A DNA stretch of 54,692 nt from an uncultured Aquimarina sp. (GCA_947495425.1 CANLYR010000027.1:1-54692); one strand, 5' to 3'. Positions 18,163 to 25,859 are shown, counted from the stretch's first letter. A program made the numbers and translations. Notes: generated from the letters alone by a model not told the origin.

Positions 18163-18353
18163 GCCAACGTCTCGGCTATGGTTAGTACGGGATTAAAAGT
18201 AGTGAACTTTCGATTAAGTACTTAGCCAAAACTTTTTATTTTGTTTTATCTTTTCTGTTCTAAAGCCAAATCAAAAGATTTGGCGGACTCTTTTAAATAT
18301 ACCCAAACTTAGGGTTACGCACCAAAACCCGTATTAATTATAACCATTGTTGG
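18163..18353. repeat. Cassette-boundary-like palindromic element 2
   Basis: 191-bp element from GCCAACGT to CCATTGTTGG. The ends are inverted to each other (TATGGTTAGTACGGG against CCCGTATTAATTATAACCA). An internal hairpin CCAAATC-aaaa-GATTTGG is present. By eye it is a near-copy (about 85-90% over the central 140 bp) of the element at 19412-19604. Confidence 0.75.
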
Positions 18354-18367
18354 TGATAGTAAGGTAA

Positions 18368-19396
18368 TTACTTATAGGAATAAAAACTAACTTTTTCCTT
18401 AGGCAAAATTATCAGGTTTTCACGAATAAGTTCATCAGTAATGTCAGAATAAAGTATATGATAGAGCCACATAAAATATTCTTCGTAGCTCGTTTCTCGA
18501 CTATGCTTGGAATTAAAATATAAGTTCCTCATCATCTTATCATTTTTCAAAAGAATATCTAATAAAGCAGGTTTGAAATAGTTAGCTAAATCACTCAGTT
18601 CGGCATAACATTCGTTATTGATTTGCGGATAGTTGAAATCGGAATTATTTGAACGTTTAGAATATGCTAATATTAGCTCTTCTTTTTTTATTATTACTTC
18701 AGGTGTATATCTTAGATTTCCATATCTGGCTATGGCAAAACTATCAATTCTTTCAATTTGATTTCCGTAAATTCCAAAAGACTCCTTTGTCGAACCATTG
18801 GGTTTACCCAAGTAAGCTGCGTAGTAAGTTTTGCCATGACGATTAGGTCGTTTCGCTCTCAAATATTCTCCTTCTACATTTTCAATCTGCCAATTATCCA
18901 ATAAAACATTACTTAGTATAAAAAGAGAGATACTTTGAAAATCAAAACTTTTAAGGCAACTGATTTGTTTGGTTCGGCTTTTAATTGAATCGATTTTTGA
19001 CCTTATACTATCTACAGTCTGTGTCACGATAGGGTCAATTGCCGTTCTAATTTTTTCGCCTTCTTCGTTAGAAAAGACTGCTATGTTAGGATTGTAATTC
19101 TTATTTTTAATTGGTTTAATAAATTCAGCATCAAGTAGTATCTTGATTTTTTGATCAAATTCCTCTCTTTGCCAATTGAAATGTTCACGAATTTCAGATA
19201 ATTTGAATCCTTCGTGGAGTAAAACTACTATTAAATGGATAGAATCTTTTGTAGTTTGAAAATTAGGAAAATTATCTCCTTTGCTAATCATTTTATATTC
19301 CCAATCCTCCAATAATGATGAATGTCTAATTTCATATGTATTGCTCACACATGTTGTGAATAAAACAGGAATAGCTAGAATCAATAAGATTTTCAT
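18368..19396 (-). CDS. Unknown lipoprotein with winged-helix-like segment
   Basis: 342 aa, not recognised as a known family. The ATG at 19396 gives a lipoprotein signal with KILLILAIPVLFTTC; the frame is open to 19480, but that part lies in the palindromic element. Residues ~45-100 (IHLIVVLLHEGFKLSEIREH, DQKIKILLDAEFIKP) look like a winged-helix fold, odd for an exported protein. Residues ~120-150 are helical with repeated D-S-I-R/K-S-K-I-D, and the remainder is mixed with many aromatic residues. The gene sits alone between two near-identical elements, as a single-gene cassette would. Function unknown. Confidence 0.65.
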   Translation of the reverse strand: MKILLILAIPVLFTTCVSNTYEIRHSSLLEDWEYKMISKGDNFPNFQTTKDSIHLIVVLLHEGFKLSEIREHFNWQREEFDQKIKILLDAEFIKPIKNKNYNPNIAVFSNEEGEKIRTAIDPIVTQTVDSIRSKIDSIKSRTKQISCLKSFDFQSISLFILSNVLLDNWQIENVEGEYLRAKRPNRHGKTYYAAYLGKPNGSTKESFGIYGNQIERIDSFAIARYGNLRYTPEVIIKKEELILAYSKRSNNSDFNYPQINNECYAELSDLANYFKPALLDILLKNDKMMRNLYFNSKHSRETSYEEYFMWLYHILYSDITDELIRENLIILPKEKVSFYSYK

Positions 19397-19411
19397 TTTA
19401 CTTTTTATTAT

Positions 19412-19604
19412 CACCAACGTCCCGACTATGATTAGTGCGGGTCTTAAAAGTAGTGAACTTTTGATTAAGCACTTAGCCAAAACTTTTTATTTTGTTTTAT
19501 CTTTTTGTTTATAAAGCCAAATCAAAAAGATTTGGCGGACTTGATTTAAAGCTCAAAACTTTGGGTTAAGTACCAAAACCCGTATTAATTATAGTCATTG
19601 TTAG
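19412..19604. repeat. Cassette-boundary-like palindromic element 3
   Basis: 193-bp near-copy of the element at 18163-18353 in the same orientation, with ends ACCAACGTCCCG and CCCGTATTAATTATAGTCATTGTTAG. The shared centre includes AGTAGTGAACTTTT-type, ACTTAGCCAAAACTTT and AAAGATTTGGCGGACT stretches. The first 19 codons of the upstream extension of the neighbouring lipoprotein frame fall inside it. Confidence 0.75.
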
Positions 19605-19771
19605 CTGCTGGTACGACACATTCGAGTAAGCACATTTTAATTCCGTCTCACTTTTTTCCGCCCGAGTAAAGTCCATTTACATAAACAAGTTAAGAATTCC
19701 GTATCAACAGTTTCGTCTGAGTGCGGTCCATCTGTGTAAAATAGCTCAGAATTTCATTACTCAATATGTTG

Positions 19772-20191
19772 TTAATTTGTTATAACAAAATAACAGATTG
19801 TGGATAATATAATTAGTCCAATAATTGCCATTCCTAAAGGGAATCTAACTAAGAAAAGGTTAGAGTTAGTTACTATTTTATAACTTCGATTTCTTTTTAA
19901 ATATATTATGCTTAATCTTTGCCCAATCATGTAACTTCCATCTCCTTGGCCCAATTCTTGAACAATTTTATTTCCACTTGTATCGCGAAATTCTACAACT
20001 GGATAAGTTGATGTTCTATCGCCATATTCTAAATCTTTTTCTGTATATAATTTTCGGTCAATAATTGTGGCAATCGTTTTAATACCGTTTTTCTTAATTA
20101 CTGAATTTTTAATTAACCCATTTACTCCTCCAATTAGAAGAATCAGACTAGGGATGCCAAACATTAAAATCGGTATGATATTATCTTCCAT
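19772..20191 (-). CDS. DUF3592-like two-helix membrane protein
   Basis: 139 aa from the ATG at 20191; the frame runs to 20269, but MEDNIIPILMFGIPSL begins a membrane segment and is the better start. There are two hydrophobic segments (about residues 5-25 and 112-137) flanking a soluble beta-rich middle (TIATIIDRKLYTEKD, YPVVEFRDTSGN). That is the layout of DUF3592 proteins, which have no established function. The gene stands alone in the third block, flanked by the inverted 13-mer CATTGTTAGCTGC / GCAGCTAACAATG. Confidence 0.7.
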   Translation of the reverse strand: MEDNIIPILMFGIPSLILLIGGVNGLIKNSVIKKNGIKTIATIIDRKLYTEKDLEYGDRTSTYPVVEFRDTSGNKIVQELGQGDGSYMIGQRLSIIYLKRNRSYKIVTNSNLFLVRFPLGMAIIGLIILSTICYFVITN

Positions 20192-20212
20192 TTTATTTTT
20201 TTTGAAGTACTT

Positions 20213-20248
20213 GCAGCTAACAATGTTATAATAGCAATTGCTATTATT
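20213..20248. repeat. Partial palindromic element 4
   Basis: GCAGCTAACAATG at 20213-20225 is the exact reverse complement of the end of element 3 (CATTGTTAGCTGC, 19596-19608). It is followed by the palindrome AATAGCAATTGCTATT. This closes the block holding the DUF3592 gene but in inverted orientation, and the element is much shorter than the others. Confidence 0.5.
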
Positions 20249-20280
20249 TCTCGGATATAAAAATAACAATTACCAACAAA

Positions 20281-20306
20281 AAAGCCAGACAATTTTGTCT
20301 GGCTTT
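20281..20306 (-). terminator. Terminator hairpin, minus strand
   Basis: Perfect 11-bp arms AAAGCCAGACA / TGTCTGGCTTT with a 4-nt loop. The adjoining A-run at 20277-20283 becomes a T-run on the minus strand. It is similar in form to the terminator that follows tRNA-Arg at 21013-21038. Confidence 0.75.
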
Positions 20307-20457
20307 GAACAATGTTGTCCAAAATATGAATACGTAGGGGTTAACCACGTTGATCGTGCCCCCTTTGCAAATACAAAACCACGAGCTATAGCTTTATTTC
20401 TTTGTTTTTCTACAAAACCTTGATGCTTTTAGCTTCAGGTTTCTCCAAAAATCAAAG

Positions 20458-20482
20458 AACCATGCCTTTGGCGTGGTTTTTT
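20458..20482 (+). terminator. Terminator-like hairpin
   Basis: AACCATGCC pairs with GGCGTGGTT (one G-T) around TTT, followed by TTTT on the plus strand. It is also adjacent to the 3' end of the degenerate tRNA on the minus strand, so it may have served either direction. Confidence 0.6.
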
Positions 20483-20490
20483 GCTTGTAA

Positions 20491-20566
20491 TGACCGAGAT
20501 AGGATTCGAACCTATGACCGTCCCGCTTAAAAACACGGGATGCTCTATCCGGCTGCTCGTATTGGA
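20491..20566 (-). pseudogene. Degenerate tRNA (3' two thirds recognisable)
   Basis: The minus strand shows a good T-arm (GTCATAGGTTCGAATCCTAT) and 3' acceptor strand CTCGGTC plus A, identical in the T-arm to the tRNA-Arg at 21043. The 5' acceptor half does not match (only the inner four pairs form), the 5' D-stem is missing, and the anticodon loop (GTTTTTAA region) is one or more bases too long. It is therefore not a functional tRNA. Its D-arm sequence supplies the last codons of the GIY-YIG gene. Confidence 0.65.
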
Positions 20567-20781
20567 TGATCAATGTATTTTCTTGATTTTCGTTTTTTGT
20601 TTTCTAATTCACGTTGATAGGCTTTAGATTTATTCTTGTAGTTTTCTGTATGAGCGATATACCAAGCATTGGTTTTACCGGTATCCACTCTGTGATTTGT
20701 ATTATGTTTTCTAAGGCGTTCCTCTAGCGTATCACCGGTACAGCCAATATAATTGCGATCTGGTTTTTTTGAATAGAGCAT
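20545..20781 (-). CDS. GIY-YIG endonuclease domain protein, probably truncated
   Basis: 78 aa from the ATG at 20781. The body matches single-domain UvrC-like GIY-YIG nucleases (YIGCTGDTLEERLRKHNTNH, ELENKKRKSRKYI). The expected N-terminal V-Y-x-I strand is encoded just upstream in frame (VYTIY before MLYS), but no ATG, GTG or TTG precedes it after the stop, so the start has been lost or is non-standard. The C-terminus (IRAAG, stop) is read from tRNA D-arm sequence, as in genes of this group that are inserted against tRNAs. Likely a remnant of a mobile nuclease gene. Confidence 0.65.
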   Translation of the reverse strand: MLYSKKPDRNYIGCTGDTLEERLRKHNTNHRVDTGKTNAWYIAHTENYKNKSKAYQRELENKKRKSRKYIDHPIRAAG

Positions 20782-21012
20782 GTAAATAGTATATACCCGT
20801 TGTGCATTTTGACTGTTTTATTCAAAATTCGTCTATTCGAGTGCTTCGACCGAAGGAAGAAGTGTATCGAGAATAGGATTCTGGATACGAAAAGCTATTC
20901 TCGATACAATTTTTCTTCATTTCATTATGAAAAATCACTCGTACGGACGCTTTCCTCTACTATATATTTCATAATGCACAACGTGTAGTAGATATAATTT
21001 ATAGCAACAAAA

Positions 21013-21038
21013 AAGCCATACTAATACAAGTATGGCTT
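21013..21038 (-). terminator. tRNA-Arg terminator
   Basis: AAGCCATACT / AGTATGGCTT, perfect 10-bp arms with a 6-nt loop. The plus-strand A-run at 21010-21014 gives a T-run after the hairpin on the minus strand, directly downstream of the tRNA. Confidence 0.8.
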
Positions 21039-21042
21039 GATG

Positions 21043-21117
21043 TGAGCCCGATAGGATTCGAACCTATGACCGCCTCCTTAGAAGGGAGGTGCTCTATCCA
21101 GCTGAGCTACGAGCCCG
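21043..21117 (-). tRNA. tRNA-Arg (anticodon TCT)
   Basis: Complete cloverleaf on the minus strand: acceptor CGGGCTC (21111-21117) pairs with GAGCCCG (21044-21050) and is followed by discriminator A. The D-arm is GCTCAGCTGGATAGAGC, the anticodon stem CCTCC/GGAGG encloses the loop CTTCTAA (anticodon TCT), and the T-arm is ATAGGTTCGAATCCTAT. CCA is not encoded, as usual in Bacteroidetes. Confidence 0.95.
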
Positions 21118-21130
21118 TAACTCAAAAAAG

Positions 21131-21158
21131 TCGGGGTGGCAGGATTCGAACCTGCTAC
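21131..21158 (-). repeat. tRNA 3'-end fragment, possible attachment-site scar
   Basis: The minus strand gives GCAGG-TTCGAAT-CCTGC, a full T-arm, followed by CACCCCGA, an acceptor 3' strand with discriminator. The rest of the tRNA is absent; the sequence upstream of the T-arm is unrelated. Such 3' fragments are typical att sites left by tRNA-targeting integrases. The phage-like genes begin about 190 bp away. Confidence 0.6.
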
Positions 21159-21345
21159 TTTTCCCATATGTTTATACTATTATTTGACGTTTTCAGCGCA
21201 GCAAATATACAACACATCGGGATTTCTGCAAGTATATCAAGGGATTTTTTTATTTATTTTTCATGACACTTTTTAAACTTTTTGCTGACTACTACTGACT
21301 ACTTTTCAAACATCTGAAAATGTGCTTATTATAATCAATTATTGA

Positions 21346-22086
21346 CTACTTAGGCATTGGAAACCTAGTGGTTAGTGCATTTTCGAATTCCCAAATCTCA
21401 AATACGTTTTCTAATGCGATATCATAATCCGGATATGCGTAATTATCCATAGAAACTCTTATGAGCTTATTCTCTTCATCAAACGCGGTTATTCTTCTAA
21501 CAATGATCTTGTGCTCAAGGACTATTATATATATTCTATTTATATTAAAATGATTTAGTTTTCTTTTTCTTACACCAAATACCCAATCTCCGTGAAAAAA
21601 ATTAGGTTCCATATCATCACCATTGATTTGAAAGCCTCTAATACTTCTAATATCGCTATCTCTATTAGCAAAAGTCATAAATGATAATTTCTGTATGTAT
21701 TCTTCTTTTTCGTGATTATACACATAATTTTTAGTGTTTTCGTTACTCACCATAGCTGCTTGCATACTGTTTTCAATATCTACATAAAAAGCTAATTCAG
21801 TTACCCCAAAGGTTTTTGGGTCATAATATCGATGTTTTTCACTTGTATCACTATGTCTTTTCCATAAGTCATCATTAAATACTAAACTTGGATTAATATC
21901 ATATCTCTGGAAGAATTTATAGATCACTTCAAGGGGAAGATTTCGTTCGTCATTTTTAACCTTATCCAAAGATTGTGGTGAATAGTCCAAACTACGAGCC
22001 ATAGCACTCATAGATTTCACCTTTTCTTCCTTGATAATCAAGTCTATGATTTTTAATATTCTCTGTGTTACTACGTGTTGTGCCAT
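21346..22086 (-). CDS. Phage-type repressor, HTH plus S24-like domain
   Basis: 246 aa. Residues ~5-65 form an HTH (SMSAMARSLDYSPQSLDKVKNDERN). Residues ~145-235 form a LexA/cI S24-like beta domain (FQINGDDMEPNFFHGDWVFG). In active self-cleaving members this motif is GDSM-x-P with Ser as the nucleophile; here Asp158 replaces Ser, and the later lysine position appears to be Arg (VRRITAFDE). The protein should therefore bind DNA and dimerise but not self-cleave, so induction would need another route. It is transcribed divergently from the Cro-like gene, as in a lysogeny switch. Start at 22086 gives MAQHVV. Confidence 0.85.
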   Translation of the reverse strand: MAQHVVTQRILKIIDLIIKEEKVKSMSAMARSLDYSPQSLDKVKNDERNLPLEVIYKFFQRYDINPSLVFNDDLWKRHSDTSEKHRYYDPKTFGVTELAFYVDIENSMQAAMVSNENTKNYVYNHEKEEYIQKLSFMTFANRDSDIRSIRGFQINGDDMEPNFFHGDWVFGVRKRKLNHFNINRIYIIVLEHKIIVRRITAFDEENKLIRVSMDNYAYPDYDIALENVFEIWEFENALTTRFPMPK

Positions 22087-22134
22087 TTCAAAATTTGTAA
22101 AAGTTCGTAAAAAAAAGTAAGTCTATTTGAATAT

Positions 22135-22217
22135 TATGTCGATATAATTATATTTATAATCAAAATAATGTCGTCAAAATACTTTTAATATGAATTTTAT
22201 TGTCAATATATGTCGTT
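22135..22217. promoter_or_regulatory. Operator-like direct repeats in the switch region
   Basis: The motif T-A/A-A-TGTCG-A/T occurs at 22135 (TATGTCGAT), 22166 (TAATGTCGTC) and 22209 (TATGTCGTT), with a weaker TTGTCAATAT at 22200. It lies between the divergent repressor and Cro-like genes, where repressor operators are expected. Confidence 0.45.
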
Positions 22218-22417
22218 AAACCTATCATTTTATATCATAATTTAAGATAATGATACAATAATACAAAACTTTATCAAAAGTTACTATAAAATAACTACAA
22301 ATTGTATATAAATTTACACAAGAGTTATTAAAACTTGCCATTAAACTAGCCCTTATATAACTAAATAAAAACCATTAAAAACTTGTAAATCAAACTTTGA
22401 ACTAAAAAGCAATAATT

Positions 22418-22738
22418 ATGTCAATAGAAATGAATACAAACAAGAGAAAGTATAATATTTTAAAGTTTTTAAAAAAACTTCCATACAATGAGTATGCAAT
22501 TGCAAAAAGAAAGCTACCTGTTGCCTGTAGGGTAAGTAAAAGAACTTTTGAACGATGGTTATATGTAACCAAAGAAGAACGTTTGGAGATATCTGCGGAT
22601 AAACTTGCAGTAATAGCCCGTTTCTTTGGTTGTAGTATTGAGGAGTTATTAAACAATAGAATCCCAAAACATGATACCCGTACTTTAAAGCGATTGCATA
22701 ATCAAAAACTGATTAAATCTTTAAATCTTACCAAATGA
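22418..22738 (+). CDS. Cro-like small HTH protein
   Basis: 106 aa. The C-terminal half fits an XRE/Cro helix-turn-helix with a regulator-like ending (ISADKLAVIARFFGCSIEELLNN). An upstream helical region, RRVSKRTFERW-like (RVSKRTFERWLYVTKEER), suggests replicon or phage regulation. It is divergent from the S24-like repressor and begins a tightly packed operon: its stop overlaps the next ATG (ATGA). The proposed role is early-gene or lysis-lysogeny control of the resident element. Family assignment is from the pattern only. Confidence 0.6.
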   Translation: MSIEMNTNKRKYNILKFLKKLPYNEYAIAKRKLPVACRVSKRTFERWLYVTKEERLEISADKLAVIARFFGCSIEELLNNRIPKHDTRTLKRLHNQKLIKSLNLTK

Positions 22739-22968
22739 CAAGAAAAAAATTCATCAAAAAAGCGAATCAGTCCTATAAAGCAGTTTCCAAAACAGATTTT
22801 CATTTGGCTTATGGGTGTTCACCATATACCTTCAGGCAATAGATAAAAGGGATTGGGGAATTATTAGGAACCTTTAGGGGAGTATTGTATACTCCAAGAC
22901 AAGTCGCTCTAATTGTAGAACATCTGGGGGAGCCTCCACAGATAGAATATATTATTTATGAGCGATGA
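22735..22968 (+). pseudogene. Small element gene interrupted by an in-frame amber codon
   Basis: The ATG at 22735 overlaps the previous stop, and the frame runs to TGA at 22968, overlapping the next gene's ATG at 22958. A single TAG at 22840-22842 splits it after codon 35 (SPYTFRQ, stop, IKGIGELLGTFRG). Both overlaps make sense only if the 77-codon frame was once whole. A TGG-to-TAG change (Trp) is the simplest explanation. The product would be a small basic protein, not recognised, perhaps DNA-binding. Confidence 0.55.
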
Positions 22969-23515
22969 TTTTAAAAAAGTAACTGAGGCTTTTGAACAAG
23001 CAGTCATTTCACTTCGAAAGGATGTGGAGTATTTAGCAAATCATTCTAATGTTAGTGATAAGTTTATCGATCGTAAGAATAGGGTTCTATTACATCTTAT
23101 CAATTATCAAAAACACATTGAAAACTATATTGACGAATTACACCAAGAAAATAGGCAGATGAGAACACATATTACTAGCTTAAAAGCGATATGTGTAATT
23201 CATAGGGTTGAGGATTATCCCATATACTTACTTAGGGGGAAACCACTTTTGGTTATGATGGCTAATGAGTTGCAAGAAGAGGAGAAATTTCGATTACCAT
23301 ACATGATGAAACAGAAATTAGAAAAACTTCCTTTAAAAGAACGGGCAGGAATCGAATCTATTTTGTTTAAAGATACTGATCAAGAGCTGCAAGAGTTGCT
23401 AATAAGAATTAAGAAGCGTAAAAACAGGTTTATTTATGGCATTGGAACACAAAGAAATCAAAAAAAGGAAGGGCAAGAAAGGGAACCGATCAGGTCAAAA
23501 TCCACAACCTCTTAA
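22958..23515 (+). CDS. Unknown helical protein of the integrated element
   Basis: 185 aa, not recognised. It is mostly helical with a coiled-coil stretch (about residues 45-80, NYQKHIENYIDELHQENRQM), a middle YLLRGKPLLVMMANEL segment and a basic C-terminus. The last 27 codons overlap the next gene by 80 bp in another frame, and this tail (KKEGQEREPIRSKSTTS) looks non-native, so the original stop may have been lost by a small indel. Position between a Cro-like gene and a VirE-type primase gene suggests a replication or control function. Confidence 0.5.
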   Translation: MSDDFKKVTEAFEQAVISLRKDVEYLANHSNVSDKFIDRKNRVLLHLINYQKHIENYIDELHQENRQMRTHITSLKAICVIHRVEDYPIYLLRGKPLLVMMANELQEEEKFRLPYMMKQKLEKLPLKERAGIESILFKDTDQELQELLIRIKKRKNRFIYGIGTQRNQKKEGQEREPIRSKSTTS

Positions 23516-24721
23516 TGATATTACCCAACTCAAAGATTATTTAAACCTACATTACGAAATACGCCACAATAGAATCACATACAATATTGAAGTTAGATCT
23601 TTTGAAGAAAAGACATTTCGAATTATGGATGATTTTATCTTTAACGATATGTATCTTGATATGCGCGAAAAAGGTTATAATCATAGTTTTACGATGCTGG
23701 AACGGTTGTTAAAATCAAGTTATGCTAGACCTTATAATCCTGTAAAAGCATATTTTGAAGAGTTGCCTGCTCATGATGGTAAAGATTACATCAAAGAATT
23801 AGCTGATACTGTAGAAATTGAAGATCTAAGTTCTGAAAATATTCATCTTAAAGATCTTTGGGTTCCTTACCTTAAAAAGTAGTTAGTGGCTAGTGTTGCA
23901 ACTGTACTAGGTAAAGGAAACAACCATACCTGCTTAATTTTAGTAGGAGCTCAAGGAAAAGGAAAAACCACCAGGCTCAACAAATTATGCCCAACAGCTT
24001 TAGAAGATTATCTGGTATACTTTCATATCAATCCAACTCTTACCGATCAAAATACAAATAATTATTTGGCAGAGAAGTGGTTTGTAAATATTGATGATCA
24101 ATTAGAGGTCATTTTCGGAAAAGATTTTAATTCTATGAAAGCGATTCTCTCAGCACCATCGGTGACCAATCGAAAAGTGTATGCCCGTATTATCAAGATA
24201 CGAACCCTTATTTGTTCATTTATGGGATCGGTTAATGATGCCAAGTTTTTATCAGATATCCAAAACAGAAGATATCTAGTTTTTAGTGTTACTGATGTAA
24301 ATTATCTTCATACCGTTGATATCAATAAAATATGGGCACAAGCTCTTCATCTTTTAAACGAGAAATTTGAGTATTGGCTAAATAGTCAAGAAATTAATGA
24401 GCTTAATAAGATCAATGAGATCTATCGACAAAGCACTCCAGAAGAAGAGTGGTTGTCTAAATTATATACACCATGTGAATCCAATGATCCTAAAGCTCGA
24501 TTTATGATGGCTTCTAAAATGTTATCACAAATGAATGCCAATGCTGGACTGCGATTATCTCCCAAAAAGCTTTCCCGGGCGATGGATAAACTCCAATTCG
24601 GGAGTCCCATCTCAAAACGATTAGAAAATGCAGGTTCAAGAAAGTGTATCCGGTAAGATTTCTATCCGACGAACAAGAGAAACAGTTGCAATCTGAATTA
24701 AGGAAGGAACAAAAGAAGTAG
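23436..24721 (+). pseudogene. VirE-type primase/helicase (virulence-associated E), broken
   Basis: Normally one protein with an N-terminal primase-linked region and a P-loop VirE domain, used for replication by phages and integrative elements. Here the N-part (23436-23879, PYNPVKAYFEELPAHDGKDY) ends at TAG 23880-23882. The next codons, in the same frame, continue the domain (LVASVATVLGKGNNHT, then the Walker A LVGAQGKGKTT and Walker B-like FVNIDDQLE). Relatives have K-K-W-L-V-A here, so TAG replaces Trp. Near 24632 the frame slips: the current frame stops at 24656, while another frame gives KKVYPVRFLSDEQEKQL to TAG at 24721. Amber plus frameshift indicate decay, although suppression of the amber codon cannot be excluded. 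Confidence 0.8.
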
Positions 24722-25383
24722 ATATTTCAAGAGATTATTTAGTGAATCTTAAACCGATGTTACAGCATTGGTTTTTTTGATTAAAATAGTACTACAATTT
24801 TATATATGCTGACTACATGAGTGTATTCTTATAAAATGTTTATATAGAATAGCTTAGGATTAAATTAGCTCGATTGTACCAAATTAAATAATTCATGTAC
24901 TACTGCTACTACAATTATATAATGAATTGATTATTAATATAATAATAGATTATATAGAGTGCTGTAAAGTAGCAACTGTGGTAGTTGTAGTAATGTAGTA
25001 GTGTGGTATATCGGTATATGAAAAAATATTCTTTTAAAAGAGAAAGAAAGAGGTGTGAGAAAATCGTTGAGCTATGAATTGAATTAAGAACTGGAGAATA
25101 ATATGATGATGATTTTAAATTTTAATTTCTTAACTATCAACAATATTTGATGAATTCTTTAAAGTTGAAAATTGAAGTTAGAGGGTAATTACGAGATATG
25201 ATTATTCGATTTAACCGTTTGTAAACGGATAAAAATAGTTAATTTTTTTTAACTAATCTAGCTTTTCAATTTATATCCCCTATAAATTAATTGATGCTTT
25301 TTCCTGTTTTTAATTGATATCAGGGTGAAGGTATTTTCCGGTTTCCGATATTGATGGAATTTAAACTATTTACGAGAGAGAAA
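24722..25383. other. Gene-free region before the tandem array
   Basis: About 660 bp of AT-rich sequence with no supportable gene. It contains the left copy of a direct repeat at 25263-25289 (see next entries). Confidence 0.6.
25263..25289. repeat. Left copy of flanking direct repeat
   Basis: TTTTCAATTTAT-A-TCCCCTATAAATT recurs with one change in the first 26 bases at 25833-25859. The two copies enclose the 26-bp-period array, 570 bp apart. Confidence 0.75.
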
Positions 25384-25767
25384 AGTCTTAACTCATCGCT
25401 TTAAAGCATAGTTCTAGCTCCCTCTTATAGGAAATAGTTCCAGCTCACTCTTATTAGAAAATAGTTTTAGCTCGTTCCTGTAGGGGAAAGTTCTAGCTCA
25501 TAGCTATAGGGAAGAGTTCTAGTTTTTTCTTATAGTTGATAGTTACAGTTCACTCCTATAAGAAATACTTCAAGTTTCTGCTGTAAGAAAAACTTACGTG
25601 TCATCCCTAAAGGCAAAACTAAGTCGTTGCTATAGGAAATACTTCAAGTCTCTACTATAATAAAAACATATGTGTCATCCCTATAGGAAATACTTGGTCA
25701 TTGCTATAGTAGTAAAAACTCACATGTAAACCTATAATAAATACTTAGTCATTATATTATTAATTCG
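25384..25767. repeat. Degenerate tandem array, 26-bp period, ~15 units
   Basis: Units start at 25384, 25410, 25436, 25463, 25489, 25515, 25541, 25567, 25592, 25618, 25641, 25666, 25692, 25718 and 25743, a spacing of 23-27 bp. Early units begin AGTTCTAGCTC and end CCTATAGGAAAT-like. Later ones begin ACTT and form a higher-order 74-bp period: the unit at 25567 matches 25641, 25592 matches 25666 (both with GTGTCATCCCTA), and 25618 matches 25692. No open frame crosses it. Possible iterons, a binding-site array, or satellite-like decay; not CRISPR, since no constant repeat alternates with unique spacers. Confidence 0.85.
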
Positions 25768-25832
25768 ATAGTAGTAAATTTCACGGATGTGTTTTTACTA
25801 TATTTTTATGAGGACACCATTTAAATCAGGTG

Positions 25833-25859
25833 TTTTCAATTTATGTCCCCTATAAATTT
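25833..25859. repeat. Right copy of flanking direct repeat
   Basis: TTTTCAATTTAT-G-TCCCCTATAAATT matches 25263-25289 in the same orientation with a single A/G difference over the first 26 bases. It lies just after the array ends. Confidence 0.75.

Noticed and set aside
20491..20566. Considered a functional tRNA-Lys or tRNA-Arg
   Set aside because: The outer acceptor pairs and the 5' D-stem are missing, and the anticodon loop has the wrong length.
25384..25767. Considered a CRISPR array
   Set aside because: Units are contiguous and all degenerate together; there is no constant repeat separated by unique spacers, and no cas gene is nearby.
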